DNA of 64,000 bases from Euborellia annulipes. Taxonomy: Eukaryota; Arthropoda; Insecta; Dermaptera; Anisolabididae. Shown here piece after piece: positions 1 to 11,393 of this stretch. The DNA lies in assembly GCA_023213315.1 (NCBI GenBank), contig JAKCPI010007974.1, positions 1-64,000 on the forward strand, written 5' to 3'. Numbering within the stretch: position 1 is the stretch's first letter; each line of letters starts with the position of its first letter. A program made the position numbers and the translations under genes. Below the pieces are notes generated by a model. The model made no database searches, was not told the origin of the DNA, and saw only the letters and a program-made list of their open reading frames with translations.

Positions 1-89
1 GCGGCACACATTTACTTTTTCGGGTATATTAATTAATAAATATTTAATTATATAAAAAATATTTATTATCGGAAAATTTTAATGAGGAC

Positions 90-405
90 TGACATTAGTT
101 CAGCATTCTTGCAAAAGATGGCAGGCTAGTCTAACAGCCGGCATTATTAGATCACTTATAAGTCTATATTTATATATTCGTATGCTTTATAAATGATTTT
201 TATATAATATTTATATTAATATTCATTATTATTAAAAGATCAACGAAAATTAAACATATACATGAGATTAAATATAACCCTACCATCCTGCCATCTGGTG
301 GGAAATTTTCATAATAGTCGGACTTTTTGGTTAAATTTTTAAGACCCCTAACGCCATCTTATCGGCAAAAACATGCGAACAGCTTTGCCTCCTATAGACT
401 TAAAT
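90..405 (+). repeat. R family repeat, copy 1
   Basis: An AT-rich interspersed repeat sharing blocks such as TTCAGCATTCTTGCAA, GATGGCAGGCTAGTCTAACAG and AACGCCATCTTATCGG with copies near 9.9, 20.9, 26.5 and 47.9 kb. This copy and the 47.9 kb copy form one subgroup, both reading GAACAGCTTTGCCTCCT near the end. No coding capacity or terminal repeats are visible. Its class is unknown, and its left end may lie outside the window. Confidence 0.6.
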
Positions 406-1016
406 TCAACTTCCTTTTTCTGGTTTCAAACATTCCTTCAATGCACATACCCACGTATGACGCCATTTAATTCAAAGAATTTTATTTTTACAAATCAAAA
501 ACGAAATATTTAACAGATCTAGATCTATTTTGAGTTGTTTTTTTTTAGCGTCATTCCCTCTTTTCGTTCTATTCACTATTCCTTGGAAATTATTCTTAAT
601 ATTCCTTTTTTATCCCGTGTTTTGTTTTTCCCAATATTTTTCTAAACTTTCTTCCACCTTATGAACTTGCTCTATTTGTTGTAAAAAAAAAAAAAAAAGA
701 AAGAAAGAATTAATCGCATAAAAAACGCTATAACTTTTAAACTAATGCGAAAAGAGTTGAGCAAACTTCATTTAGAAGCTATAAGTGTTTACTTTCTCTC
801 TCAAGTGTTGTAGAGTTGGAATCAATTTGATAGATTCTTTCAAGAGTTGTTTATTGGTTGAGAAATGGATGAAAAAAAAAGGCGCGAATTTACTTTATGT
901 TAAGTGATTTTTTTGTTACCTTTATTGAAAACTTTTTCAGGTTTAATATACAACTTTTTCAGACAATCCTCTTATTCCCTTCTCAACATTAATTAATTGT
1001 TAGCCATAGCAGACTT
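406..1016. other. AT-rich DNA, no feature recognised
   Basis: AT-rich sequence with homopolymer tracts (an A run near 683-698). I see no ORF, hairpin or repeat shared with the rest of the window. Confidence 0.5.
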
Positions 1017-2271
1017 CTAGGGCAGCGTTTTCCAAACTGGGGGGCGCGGACTTGTTTAGGGGAGGGAAATATTATAAAGAAATTTTTAATTATTCATTTT
1101 GCTCTATATTAATAAGATAATAACGACAACCTGTTGATTTTCTATGTAAACAAACGCTATTTTTTTACACTTTTTTCTAATTAATTTTACTAAAATTAAT
1201 AAATAAGAATAAATAAAAAAACATTTTTATATAAATTTATATATTTTAGCATTAAAAATTTGTTTTTTAAAGTGAAACTTTTATAACTTTTATTTGATCC
1301 TCTCAAATTTTTTCGCTCTTCTATCAGCATGTCGCGTTACAAGCCGTGACGGCCGTCAAAGGACGTGACGTTGCAAGCCATGACGTCAAAAGCCGTGATG
1401 ACAAAAATTGAATTTAATATATATGACGAAATATAAAAAAATAATTGTGAGATTTAATTATTCAATTTTTAAATTGATAAAATATAATTTTTAAAATAAT
1501 TTAAAATGATTCAAATCTTCAATTACTAAATAAATATTGTTCTCAGTTTTTAACATGCGTCTATTGATTTCCCATTTTCCAATTATTAAGTCAAGATTAA
1601 AAACGCGATTTTAATTTTCTGAAAATTTTCAGTTAAACGCCTACGATCCGAAAAAAAAGTTTCACTTGCATCGTGATTTCATAAAACCATACAATGTTTT
1701 TTTTTTTTTATTATTTTATAAAACGGGGTGGGGAGGGCGTCATACGTTTAAATATTTTTAAGGGAGTCGTTGTAATATAAAGTTTGGAAACGAGTATGAA
1801 GCCAAAGCTTTACCTCTAATGGTCAAGGCACTAATTCAATAAAGGAAGGAAACTCCAATTTCTCTAACAAGCAATTTAAGCTGAAATTCTTTTCTTGAGC
1901 TTTTAAATAAAATTACCGATATTTATGAATCTAATTAGAAATTAATCTTCACGATTTCCATATAAATTGTTAGATTTTGTTCGAATCGATTGGTTTCTAA
2001 GGAACATTATTAGAAAATGATGAGATCGAGAATGCATTCCCCTAGAGCAGTGGTTTCCAAACTTTATGTTACAACGCCTCCCTTAAAAATATTTAATCAT
2101 ATAACGCCCCCCCCCCCCACCCTCCACGATTTTGTAAAATAATACAAAAACAAAAATTTGTAATGCTAAAAAAATAATAATAAATTTACATTAAAGCGGA
2201 GTAAAAAATAATTCCATAATTCCAACATATATGCAGCCAAAATTATTTCTTTTATTGTGCCGTTCAAGACT

Positions 2272-2308
2272 TCCACGTTTCGGCCACTGGTCTAGGCCAT
2301 CTTCAGAG
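2272..2308 (-). ncRNA. Hammerhead-ribozyme-like motif (core intact, cleavage site altered)
   Basis: On the minus strand the core CUGAAGA (2300-2306) is followed by one extra U, a GGCC/GGCC stem II and GAAACGUGG. The catalytic CUGANGA and GAAA boxes are intact. The cleavage triplet reads GUG where GUH is required, so cleavage is unlikely. TTGGCTGC lies downstream (2233-2240), as in the other copies. Confidence 0.5.
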
Positions 2309-2319
2309 CCGGAGGCGAG

Positions 2320-2411
2320 AATAAATAAAATTTAAATTTTCATTCAAAATTAAAATTTCATTTTTCATTCAAAATAAAATTTCATTTTTACTCAAAATTA
2401 AAATTTCATTT
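2320..2411. repeat. Short AT tandem array, left part
   Basis: Degenerate tandem units built on AAAATTTCATTTTTCATTC. The array continues at 2701-2812 after interruption by a SINE. Confidence 0.6.
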
Positions 2412-2700
2412 GCCCTCGGCGCTTGGTGTAGAGGTTAAAGCATGTGCATCAACATCTCGCTATACTCATAACGTCAGCGAGTTCAGACCCTTTTCATGGC
2501 AGTCCGATGATTTTATTTACAGCCAATTTGGATACCAAATGACTTCAAATAAGAATGCCTGGACTCCTCAATAATATGTCATATTATCAATAACGGATAT
2601 CGTTAAAGTCTTATATGTCCTGAGTTGCCGAAGAGACAGTGTGAATATGTGCGTGAAGTGTGAGTGTGAATGAGAAAACATTAGTGTTCAACATGTTCAT
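2412..2700 (+). mobile_element. tRNA-derived SINE (SINE-t), diverged copy
   Basis: It starts GCCCTCGG and carries the degenerate box A region, then GCAGTCCGATGATTTTATTT, and the 3' block GAGTTGCCGAA...GTGTGAATGAGAAAA seen in full-length copies. It interrupts an AT tandem array, and the array sequence AAAATTAAAATTTCATTT flanks both sides. That is compatible with a target duplication but confounded by the array. Confidence 0.75.
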
Positions 2701-2812
2701 CAAAATTAAAATTTCATTTTTCATTCAAAATTAAATTTCATTTTTCATTCAAAATTATAAAATTAAAATTTCATTTTTCATTCAAAATTTGCACTCAAAA
2801 TTAAAATTTAAT
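2701..2812. repeat. Short AT tandem array, right part
   Basis: Continuation of the units described at 2320-2411. Confidence 0.6.
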
Positions 2813-2972
2813 TTATTTACTTCCAGCCACAAAGAAATGCCTAACAATAAATTTATATAAAAATATTTTATTTATTTATTCTTATTCTTATTTATAAAAC
2901 TAGCATTCATTTGGAAAATCGCTCGCTGAGGATAATATTTGCGCCTCCCTTATTTGGAAAACGCTGCCCTAG

Positions 2973-3618
2973 AGGCTATAATATTGAGAATTCAAATATT
3001 CGCACACTTGAATTTTTTTATTTAGAGTAAGAACTATGTATTTTTATTATTCGTCATAATTTTTTTGAAACTATAGGACGTCGAAGATATTTTGTGGCAA
3101 AAAAAGCATACAATTAGAGAAACTAACACTAACGCCTATATAGAATGAAAAAATTTTATTTTGAGTTTTTATTTTCTCAAAAATGGCTCTAACGATTTTG
3201 ATTGATATTCATAAATCAATTATTTTTTAGATGCTTTTTAATATGTATATTCTCATTTCGCTATTGACATTGTTTGAAGCACACTTACTCTTGTACTTCA
3301 TAGGAAAGGATAGGAGAAAATGGATGCCATGCAAAAAGCATATTTTCGAATTTAAAATTTAATTATGATATATACAGTGCGTTTTTTTTTTTTTTTATTT
3401 TAAAATATAAATTCCTAAAGAGAGAATCTCCATAAAGGCTTTATACACATATTCATAGTTATTTATTATATTTTATTAAAAAGCATGTTTTCTCTACTAG
3501 AATTTATTAAACCAACGGGACCATGTTTATTATAATAATAAAAAAAAAAAATAAAAGTAAAATAGAATAATTTTTACAATTATAATCATTGTAAAACAAA
3601 AATATGTTTAGAAATGGA
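2973..3618. other. No gene recognised
   Basis: AT-rich. A weak Hp-like stretch (AAAATGGCTCTAACGATTTTG near 3180, and CATAGGAAAGATAGGAGAAAATGG near 3300) suggests an old Hp-family remnant in minus orientation between about 3170 and 3330. Confidence 0.35.
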
Positions 3619-3880
3619 AAAATCTGGTGTGAGTGGTCGCACAGCACAACTTTCACTTACCGAAGGTAAGAGCAAGTTGTGTTCTGTGCTTGACATACCA
3701 GATTTTTTTTTTGTCTCGACATATAATTAAAGAAATAAAATTTATAAACATGGGAAAATATTTATTTTGTCATCATGGCAACCATTTCTCCTATCTTTCC
3801 TATGAAGTACAAGAGTAAAGTAGTCTTCAAACAATTTTGAGAGGAAAATGACAATATACATTTTAAAGAGCATCTAAATC
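3619..3880 (+). mobile_element. Hp family, 5' part
   Basis: It begins AAATCTGGTGTGA and folds into the family's 5' terminal hairpin (about 85 nt, closing at CATACCAGATTT). Then come the GGGAAAATATTTAT and CATGGCAACCATTTCTCC blocks, ending after AAAGAGCATCTAAA. The 3' half is missing. Confidence 0.8.
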
Positions 3881-4794
3881 TTAATTCCTATTTTTCCATT
3901 TTATATTTTAACTTGAGTGCAAATTTTATCACCCACACTTTTTTTTTTTTTTAATTTTATATTTTATTAAAGAAATTATAGAAAATCAATAAGCGATTTA
4001 TTTTACTTACGAGAAGAATTTCAATCCACTTAAAATAAAAGAATAAAAATTATTAAGGACATTCAACTCTGGAGTTTTGAACAAATAACATGAAATGCAT
4101 CAACAGCCTTGATAAAATATTTTTACATTTTTTAATCAACTTTATTTTGGACTTTTTTTTATTTTAATATAAGATAATTCCGGGAGGAGTGTCCTGCCTT
4201 TATATTAAAGATAAAATATTACATACCAAATTAAACTTGATTATATGCTTCAAGGTATTTACTGATTAAAAATTAACACCTTTTTACATAATCATCAGAA
4301 GTGAGTGAACAAAAATGTAAATAAAATATAGATAAAACTATTTGTGAAGATAGAGGGTTTATTAAAAATAACAAAATAAGACAAGAGGGGCATCTATCCC
4401 AATGAAGCTGGGGCATCTCTCCTAGTGTCAAGTACAATTCTGACTAACAAATAAAAGAATTTAATTGATTATTGATAATCAATCCAATTGAAATAAATTG
4501 ACGGGATGTAAACCCATGACCCCTAGTACAAAAGGCAGAAACTCTACCACTGAGCTATGGGCCAAGGGCCTAAGCAATATTAACAATTTATCATCCTGAA
4601 GATGGAAATGATGCGTTCCCTAAACATCGAAAAAACATATTTATTCTATTGGCTGTTGGCTACCTACATCTTCTTGTTCCTCTGAATGATCATTGGAACT
4701 ACTTGAGTATAAACAACGATTCCCAATAATTGAAGATCTTACTTTTATTCTACTTCTCACTTCATAGCCACAATTTTACTCTAAAGATAAACTA
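3881..4794. other. AT-rich spacer with a tRNA-like remnant
   Basis: No gene seen. At 4499-4566 the minus strand reads like a tRNA or SINE head, with an A box (TAGCTCAGTGGTAGAG) and a weak B box (GGGTTTACATCCC). The anticodon arm does not pair well, so I treat it as a tRNA-derived pseudogene or SINE head, not a working tRNA. Confidence 0.5.
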
Positions 4795-4841
4795 TCAATA
4801 TTGGAGTGGAGTCAGGAAAGAATAAAAAACAATTTGTTCTG

Positions 4842-4877
4842 TCGACGTTTCGAGCGCCAATCACGCTCTTCCCCGGG
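4842..4877 (-). ncRNA. Hammerhead-like motif, degraded core
   Basis: Stem II (GAGCGU/GCGCUC) and GAAACGUC are kept, but the CUGANGA box has decayed to CGGGGA. It is probably inactive. Confidence 0.4.
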
Positions 4878-5241
4878 ACCACAACAAAAATTTTATTAGA
4901 TATTATTATGAACAAATATAATACATTTTTTCATCATAATATTATTAATATATATGTACGAGGATGTTACTTACAAACTAATGACAATATTTACGGATAG
5001 TGGTAAAATGAGTATCATTTGACATCAATAAAATGAACTTAAATCAACACTAACAATGCAAAATTTGTTCATTTTTTGATTTAACCAATGATTTGATATT
5101 AAAACAGTCATGTGTATGAATGCAAGGTAACTTGAACAATAAATTTCTTCCTCGTTTTTAATTTTATTTTTAAAGGATTTTTTATATAAGCTGGACATTG
5201 AATTTTTATTTTGATATTCTTAATTTTTTTAATAATTGTAC

Positions 5242-5475
5242 TCTGTTACGCATTAGTGTGTCAAGAGATTTGAGAAAATTAACATTAAAGTTTTTTGTTT
5301 TGATTTGATTGTATATCATTTTTTTTTTTTGTCAATTGTGCAAGTAACATTAAATATAAATTTTTTTAGAACATATTTCATAAAAAATACTATTAATTAT
5401 AGCATTTGAAACAATATTCCGTGCTTAACTCAATTTTTAATTTTTTTGGCGCTTGACACACTAATGAGTAACAGT
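5242..5475 (-). mobile_element. MITE with GTTACGCATTAGTGTGTCAAG ends
   Basis: The inverted ends TCTGTTACGCATTAGTGTG and CACTAATGAGTAACAG enclose AT-rich DNA. The same element lies in the opposite orientation at 58221-58471, where the ends are better preserved. It inserted into the loop of the fold-back element. Confidence 0.75.
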
Positions 5476-5953
5476 TTCCGATTATACTAATCGAAATGTC
5501 TTTTACTTTCTCTTACCCTATATATGAAATATATAGAGAGAAAGTATTCAATTCATATTAAAAATTCGATTTCGAGATTTTTTTTTCCTATTTTTATTAT
5601 CAATATTTTTTTACTTTTTTTTTTTTTATAAAACACTTTAAATTTTTTTTCTCTTTTTAAATCCACCCCCGCCATCTTCTCCTTCACCGCCGTGCATTTA
5701 AAACAGGCGGAATGAATTTTTTTTTTAATTTTTGGTTAAATCAAAAAAATTAACAAATCTTGTTAATTTAAGTTCAGTTTATTGATGTCAAATGATAATC
5801 ATTTTACCACTATCCGTAAATATTGACATTAGTCTGTAAGTAAGATATTATACATACTGTATATATTAATAATATTATGATGAAAAAATGTATTATATGT
5901 AGAAAAAAAAATGTTTTGTTCATAATAATAAAATTTTTGTGGTGGCCGCAGGG

Positions 5954-5990
5954 CCCGAGGAAGAGCGTGATTGGCGCTCGAAACGTCGAC
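5954..5990 (+). ncRNA. Hammerhead-like motif, one core change
   Basis: It reads CCGAGGA (U4 changed to C), an extra A, stem II GAGCGU/GCGCUC and GAAACGUC|GAC. Stem I is weak. It is the partner of the motif at 4842-4877. Confidence 0.45.
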
Positions 5991-6032
5991 AGAAAAAATT
6001 GTTTTTTATTCCTTCCTCTCCAATATTGTTAG

Positions 6033-7074
6033 TTAACTCTCACAGCTAGTACAGAAAAAATTGTATAAAGTATTCATGTATCTAGTCTTCTGCTAGGAAA
6101 GAGAAAGACAAGGACAACATCTCATCCATCCCCCGTCGTATCACCCCTGACTGAAGAAAAGAATATTGGAAGCATCCACTACGATGATCAAAGCTATAAT
6201 AACTTTAATTTGAGAATTAACAAAAAAAAAAAAAAACGAATTCTAATACACCGACCGCCTTGAGAAAAGAAGCACTCAGGCAGGCAGGCTTCTTGTCTTT
6301 AAATAAAATCCAGAGCAGAGTCAGCCGCCCGAGCGCACTTTTGAAACACAACTTGAAAAGAAAAAAAAAGTTCAGCTTGGCTTTTTAAGTTGGATTGCAT
6401 TAAAAGGAATGCTTTTGTTATGACTTTAACTTTATGGAGACTCATATATTCCCTTACAATTAATTAAAGTGCTTGGCAGCTTCTTATCACGAGCAATTAC
6501 TTTGAGGGTCTCGAACCTCACATTTTTATTTTTATTTTTATTTATGCTTTTATTAAGCTTTGACGTCGGGTTATCTCTGGCTTTAGAGGAAAGAAGAAAA
6601 AAAAAAATAATGAGAACAATAGAAATATTGAGACCATGAAATAAATGAACAGCGTGTCTTTAATAAATTGTCTCCTTAGAAATAAAGATAAAGAAGATCA
6701 AAATTTAAGGCCAAATCAATAGAATCGAAAATGGGTTTAGATAAGCCTAAGCTGCTACTAAGGTAATGGGGATTTTCTAAAAGGGAAAAAGAAAAATATT
6801 TAATAACATGAAATTTTAATCAAAATTTGCATTTCATTATTATTATTATTATTATTATATCTTTATTGATCGATCCTTCGCTCGCTGTCTTCCCTTGTCG
6901 GTTTTATTAATCTTTTGAGAAAATGAAAATACATACATCTATCGGTTAAGAATTTAATAAGATTACTCGAATATTTATATAAAAAAAGGTGATTTTAGTC
7001 ATTTTCTCAATTTTTCATACAAAATTAAAAATAATTATTTTTAATTTTGTATAAAAAATTTTGATTCGGGAGAT
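6033..7074. other. Unique AT-rich DNA, no gene recognised
   Basis: It contains an (ATT)n microsatellite at 6837-6858 and purine-rich tracts. No shared repeat or ORF could be supported. Confidence 0.45.
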
Positions 7075-7190
7075 TTAGAGGGGTAAATTTTATAATTCAT
7101 ATGAAAGGAGACACTGACTATGAGATTGACAAATATTTATTTCTTGTTACCATGACAACCATCAAATTTCACCCCTCTATATCTCCCGAA
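7075..7190. repeat. Small inverted repeat
   Basis: TCGGGAGATTTAGAGGGG (from about 7076) pairs with CCCCTCTATATCTCCCGA (7172-7189) around an 80-bp loop. Confidence 0.6.
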
Positions 7191-7672
7191 CCGTTCACTT
7201 TAGTGTGATTATGTATTAAACCATTTTTGTTTGTATTTTAATTTCGATTATTTTTGTATTGATGAATTTTTGCGAAAAACCATCTTCTCGCAACTTTACC
7301 GGTTCATTTCCCGCTAAAGGCCCCGGTACTGGAAGTGCTGACTCTAGAGTATCTTTCCATCACTAAAATGCAACCTATTCTGAAAATATTAGCCTTCAGA
7401 AAACTCTTCCCCATTTTTGTCGCCAGCTCTCCGACTATATCATCAAAATGAAAATCGACAGACCCTATATTTTATTTATAATAAGATTTAATACTAAAGA
7501 GGATTTACAATAGAAAGAGGAGCAGGAGCAGCAAAAATAAAAAGCCTTCGATTTTCACAATCTAACGAGACGTTTCTGGAAAATAGGGTGGGTCGTTTTG
7601 CCACTTTTTTTGGAGCGAAATGTAATACCCGGCAAAAGTGGTCCACCCACAAGGACATTACAGATATAATTT

Positions 7673-8190
7673 TTACTTTCTCTTAGCCTATATATGAAAT
7701 ATATGGGAGAGAAAGTATTGCGATCATGTCAAAAATTCGATGTCGAGATTTTGATGGATATACATGTTTTGAGGTCCCCTGAGTCCAAAAAAAGTGGGTC
7801 CCGCAAATTGGTCTGTGTGTATGTATGTGTGTGTGTGTGTGTGTGTGTGCGTGTGTCTGTATGTGTGGACAGATTTTTAGCATGAAGGAATTGAGCTACC
7901 GGATTGAAATTTTATATTTAACTTAGGTACCTTCCCACACGCTCAAAATAAGCTTTTGAACAAATCGGCCAAAAAGTACTAGTACTTTACTGATGTACTT
8001 TTTCAGTTTTTTTCGATTTTCTCAAAATTCCCTCCAAGGATTTTTTTTAAAATTCAAAAATCAATTATTTTTTAGATGCTCTTTAAAATGTATATTCTCA
8101 TTTTGCCGTTGAAATCTTCTGAAGACCACTTTACTCTTGTTCTTCATAGGAAAGATAGAAATGGTTGCCATGGTAACGGAATTTAAATCT
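7673..8190 (-). mobile_element. Hp family copy
   Basis: Minus-oriented copy from the 3' terminal hairpin (TACTTTCTCTTAGCC...GGGAGAGAAAGTA) through the CTCAAGGGGACC-type block, the (TG)n tract (7817-7852), the GTACTAGTACTTTACTGATG palindrome and CATGGTAAC. The family's 5' hairpin is absent. Confidence 0.8.
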
Positions 8191-8321
8191 TTTTCTTTTT
8201 ATTAGATTAAAAATCAATTATTATTTAAATTCCCATTTATTTGTGTCTTTAATTGCTTAGGAGAAAACATATATATATCTCTCTCTCACTTGCAAACATT
8301 ATCGCCTGTCTCTCCGCCTTC

Positions 8322-8926
8322 TCTCATAGGCCTAATGTTAATTTCCTATAGGGATTTGTATGTTAATTTCGATTCAAAAGGGGTCCCCTTTGGAACTTTT
8401 TAGGCATTTAAAATTTTTTTTCCAATTCTTATGAAATTTTGTATTTATTTACGATTCTATATTGTGTATAAAATGTCCAAATGCCCAAGGGGCTTGGAGT
8501 AGTTGGTAGCGTGCCTACCTTCTATACCGTACGTCTCGGGTTCGGACCCCAGGCAGTCCGATAATTTTATTTAAGGCATTTGGATACCAAATGAATTAAA
8601 TAAAAATGCCTGGACCCCCCAATTGATATATTAAACATACTGATTATCGTAAAAAGTCTTAAATGGCCTCAGTTGCCGAAAAGACTGTGTGAATGTGAGT
8701 GTGAATGAGAAAATGTCCAAATATGAGATTAAAATTTTGAAAAATAACCATAGTTTATTTGAAGCAGTCAACATTTAAAATGCAAGTTTGAAACTAAGGT
8801 GCTATCGGAAACTAAATATATCTCGACACAAAAATCTGGTGTGACCAGCACAGTGCCCAACTTTCTCTTACCGAAGGGTAAGAGAAAGTTGTGTGCTGTG
8901 CGCCAGTCACACCAGATTTTTTTTTT
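8322..8926 (-). mobile_element. Hp-B subfamily copy, split by a SINE
   Basis: It shares TATGTTAATTTCGATTCAAA, GGGGTCCCCTTTGGAACTTT and CAGTCAACATTTAAAATGC with copies at 32.1, 35-37 and 60.3 kb. It ends in the common terminal hairpin (AATCTGGTGTGACC...GTCACACCAGATT, 8830-8926). Confidence 0.75.
8483..8709 (+). mobile_element. tRNA-derived SINE (SINE-t), full length
   Basis: The tRNA-related head has an A-box-like segment (CTTGGAGTAGTTGGTAGCG) and a B box (GGGTTCGGACCCC near 8538-8550). These are split pol III promoter elements, so it would be transcribed internally. The body has CAGTCCGATAATTTTATTT and GGATACCAAATG. The tail has GAGTTGCCGAAAAGACTGTG-type sequence, then GTGAGTGTGAATGAGAAAA. 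A perfect 13-bp duplication AAAATGTCCAAAT flanks it (8470-8482 and 8710-8722), which shows retroposition into the Hp-B copy. It encodes no protein and would depend on a LINE. Confidence 0.92.
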
Positions 8927-9474
8927 AATCGGGCAATATCTTCTGTGAGAATTTTTACCTCTCGAAATTTCGACCGAAAATCCCAAAATTTTTTTTAAGT
9001 TTTTTTTGTTTTTAAAAACACTTCTTTTTTTTTATAAAAAGATCTTTCTTGCTAAAAAAATATTACTTTCAAACTCCAAAATGGTAGTTTTTGGTTGGGG
9101 GGGCCAGAGATCCCTCCTCTGGGGCCGAAAACGGGTCAAATTCAGTACAAGGGCTTTTAGCCCAGAGGAGGCATCTCTGGCCCTTCCAGGGGCATATAAC
9201 TGGCATTTTGAGGCTAGAATGTCAGTTTTCATCGCAAGTGACATCTCGTTATCCAAAAATATGGTCGCTTTATAACCCAACTAAACTTAATGACAATATT
9301 GCGATTTTCAGCCGAAATTTCAAAACTTTGAGGTAAAAATTCTCACAGAAGATATTCTCCCATTTGAAAAAATGTATATCTATAATGTCCAGCTGGATGG
9401 GCCACTTTTGCCGGGTATTTACATTTCGCTCCGAAAAAAAGTGGCAAAACGACCCACCCTATTGGACACCCTCA

Positions 9475-9748
9475 GGGCTTTTGAGCCCTGCACGTCGGCA
9501 ACCATTTACGGCGGCCTGTATCTTTAGTTGCTTCAAAATTGACATTCCCCCTGCAACTCTATTAAAATTAGATAAATAATTATGCATGTATTGTACCCAA
9601 ATAATCATCTCCGGAAGGATTGATGATGGGATAATAAAATTTTCTCGAAACGTTTCGTTAATTAGTGAAAATCGGAGGAGACTTTGATATTTTTGCTTTT
9701 GCTCTTTTTTTCTGTTGTGAAAATAAACAGCCACTGACTTCAAAGAGG
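9475..9748. other. No feature recognised
   Basis: Unique sequence. Overlapping short ORFs on both strands carry no recognisable domain. Confidence 0.4.
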
Positions 9749-9749
9749 A

Positions 9750-9832
9750 TTTTTTTTTTAACACTCACACTTTTTTCCCAATCACACACACACACACACA
9801 CACATATACACAGTTTTCTCGGCAAGTCAAGC
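9750..9832 (-). mobile_element. SINE-t 3' fragment
   Basis: Minus-strand tail only (CACTCACACTTTTTTCCCA, a (CA)n tract, then TTCTCGGCAAGTCAAGCCATTT), corresponding to the SINE 3' end. Confidence 0.65.
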
Positions 9833-9891
9833 CATTTTTAGTCTTTTTTTTTATAATTTGGGTCGGGTTTTTTTTTGTTTGTGTAGGGGGG

Positions 9892-10405
9892 AATTCATAA
9901 GAGATTATTGGGACATCGAGCTATAATTTTTTTTTAATGACTTATTAAAAAATTATCGTAATTGATTTTATTGTTATCAAGCAAATACAAAAAAACAATC
10001 TGTCCCAATAATCTTTAATTTTTTTTTAAACTTAAAAATGAATTTATTGTTGTTATTAATCACATATTAATTAAGAAATTTTTAAAATAAGCTTAGATGA
10101 TTTATTTAAAATTCATCTATCAAATTAATTCAGCATTCTTGCAATAGAGGGCAGCCTAGTCTAACAGCCGATATAGTATTAACATATATCTGGCCTATAT
10201 TTATATATTTTTATGCTTTTATAAAAGATACATAATATATAATAACATTTATAAAGTATTTATTGTTAAAAGATCAATGAAAATCAACCAAATGCATTAA
10301 AATATTATTAGCTGACCATTCTGACATCTCTTGGCAAATTTTTGAATTACTCGATTTTTGGGAATGTTTTTTATGACACACAACGCCATCTTAGCGGGAA
10401 AAACA
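9892..10405 (+). repeat. R family repeat, copy 2
   Basis: A full-length-looking copy. Its left part is a 113-bp inverted-repeat segment with AGATTATTGGGACA at 9902 and TGTCCCAATAATCT at about 10012. Then come the shared blocks TTCAGCATTCTTGCAAT and AACGCCATCTTAGCGGGAAAAACATGCGT. The copy at 26.5 kb has the same left segment; the 20.9 kb copy lacks it. Confidence 0.7.
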
Positions 10406-11082
10406 TGCGTCCGTCTTAATGTAGGGCCAGCTACTTGTCCATGAACGGAGAAACCGTTTCTTTATATCTTATCCATATAAGTTATATAAAGAATAAATGA
10501 ACGCAAACAAATTTTCTGTAACACCTTATATCAATTAATTAATAATATTTTTTTCCCTTCTTTTTACCTTTGTCCTTTGTCGTTTATTTTATACAATTAA
10601 ATCCTTCTTTTTTTGTCGACCTACGTAGAGGTGATTATTTTTTGTTGAACGAAAAGAGAATTTCAAAGTAATGATGTTTATTGATCAAATATCATATATA
10701 GGACAACTCTTCAATAGTCATAATAAACTTTTGCTTCTATCCTGTCGTTTCTATTTCTTTTTGATGTTCTTTTTTAGTCCGGACGTGACTTATTCAATTT
10801 TTCAATTTCTTCTTTCATTATATACAGTGGTAAAAACTACATTCGAATATCAGAGGAGATTATTATTATTATTATTATTATAAAAAACGTCAAAAGCTTA
10901 GAAAAATATCTGAAATGTAAAATTTAAAAATACTCAATTTCAGTTCTTCAATTAGATTGGTAACCCGCTTCGGCGGCTCACACATAGATCGTCAGTTCAT
11001 GCCCCACATATTGTTTTTAAAAGTTCAAAATGAGTTCTTTCCCAGCAGCCAGAGGAGTAATTAATTTTAATTATTTAAAAAA
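10406..11082. other. No gene recognised
   Basis: AT-rich unique sequence with an (ATT)n tract at 10857-10880. The 70-codon ORF at 10671-10883 runs into the microsatellite and has no domain. Confidence 0.45.
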
Positions 11083-11154
11083 TAATTATATTTTAATATG
11101 AGGATGTGGCATAAGGGCAGCCAAGGCGAAAAATAAAATAAAATTTCATTTTTT

Positions 11155-11191
11155 GTCGACGTTTCGAGTGCCGATCGCACTCTTCATCAGG
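11155..11191 (-). ncRNA. Minimal hammerhead ribozyme motif, intact core
   Basis: The minus strand reads CUGAUGA (11184-11190), an extra A, stem II GAGUGC/GCACUC around a short loop, then GAAACGUC|GAC. Stem I forms between upstream CAUUUUUG-A-C and downstream GACAAAAAAUG with one A-A mismatch. Stem III would be ACGU, a 4-nt palindrome that can only pair between two molecules. Confidence 0.75.
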
Positions 11192-11393
11192 TCAAAAATG
11201 ATGTCAAGTTGTCAGGTTAGTTGACATGGCAGTCTAGCAACGTTTTTACCAATTTATATTCACTTGAAAATTCTCTTTACTGTACTTTTTACTGTACTCT
11301 TTGAGTAAAGAGAGTTTTCAAGAGAATATAAATTGGTAAAAACGTTCCTAGACTGCCATGTCAACTAACCTGACAACTTGACATCATTTTTGT

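Larger units (their letters stand above)
1017..2972. mobile_element. Composite element with hAT-like terminal inverted repeats
   Basis: The ends are inverted: CTAGGGCAGCGTTTTCCAAA at 1017 and its complement ending at 2972. The homology extends inward (1197-1244 against 2847-2897). GCAGCGTTTTCCAAAC resembles the CAGNGGTTYYCAAAC ends of many hAT elements. Inside is a second inverted pair (1693-1791 against 2049-2150), also with hAT-like ends (CAGTGGTTTCCAAACTTT). An HHR-bearing segment, an AT repeat array and a SINE-t copy are nested in it. No transposase ORF is visible. A clean 8-bp target duplication was not found because the TIR runs into palindromic CTAGGG. Confidence 0.55.
4795..6032. mobile_element. 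Large fold-back element with degraded hammerhead motifs in both arms
   Basis: The two ends are inverted copies: CAATATTGGAGTGG... at 4795 pairs with ...CCTCTCCAATATTG at 6032. Pairing continues inward through the TTTACGGATAGTGGTAAAATG block (4992-5012) and its complement (about 5800-5823). Each arm carries an HHR-like motif pointing outward (4842-4877 minus, 5954-5990 plus). A 234-bp MITE (5242-5475) sits in the loop. No ORF of note. No clear target duplication was found. Confidence 0.75.
7581..9474. mobile_element. TIR element of about 1.9 kb, heavily nested
   Basis: Inverted arms of about 100 bp (7581-7678 and 9373-9474) share AATAGGGTGGGTCGTTTTGCC and CCGGGTATTACATTTCGCTCC-type blocks. 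A second inverted pair (8929-8983 against 9297-9360, with TCTCACAGAAGATATT) and a GC-rich palindrome (9106-9185, CCAGAGATCCCTCCTCTGG type) lie inside. Hp, Hp-B and SINE-t copies are inserted. The short ORFs here are antiparallel readings of the palindromes. No transposase seen. Confidence 0.6.

Noticed and set aside
2320..2812. CRISPR-like array (repeats with spacers)
   Set aside because: Units are AT-rich, irregular, directly tandem and interrupted by a SINE. The genome is eukaryotic.
3619..3710. Hp 5' hairpin as a microRNA precursor
   Set aside because: The 90-nt hairpin is the terminus of a repeat family, present in many copies with variable loop sequence. No sign of a single conserved mature arm.
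4499..4566. tRNA gene on the minus strand
   Set aside because: The D-arm-like block is good, but the anticodon stem does not pair and the acceptor ends do not match, so it was kept only as a remnant.
7683..7885. Frames rich in His-Thr or Val-Cys
   Set aside because: Translations of (CA)n/(TG)n microsatellites inside Hp copies.
9006..9336. Overlapping ORFs on both strands near 9.0-9.3 kb
   Set aside because: They read a GC-rich palindrome inside a TIR element. Mirror-image frames are expected there and no domain is seen.
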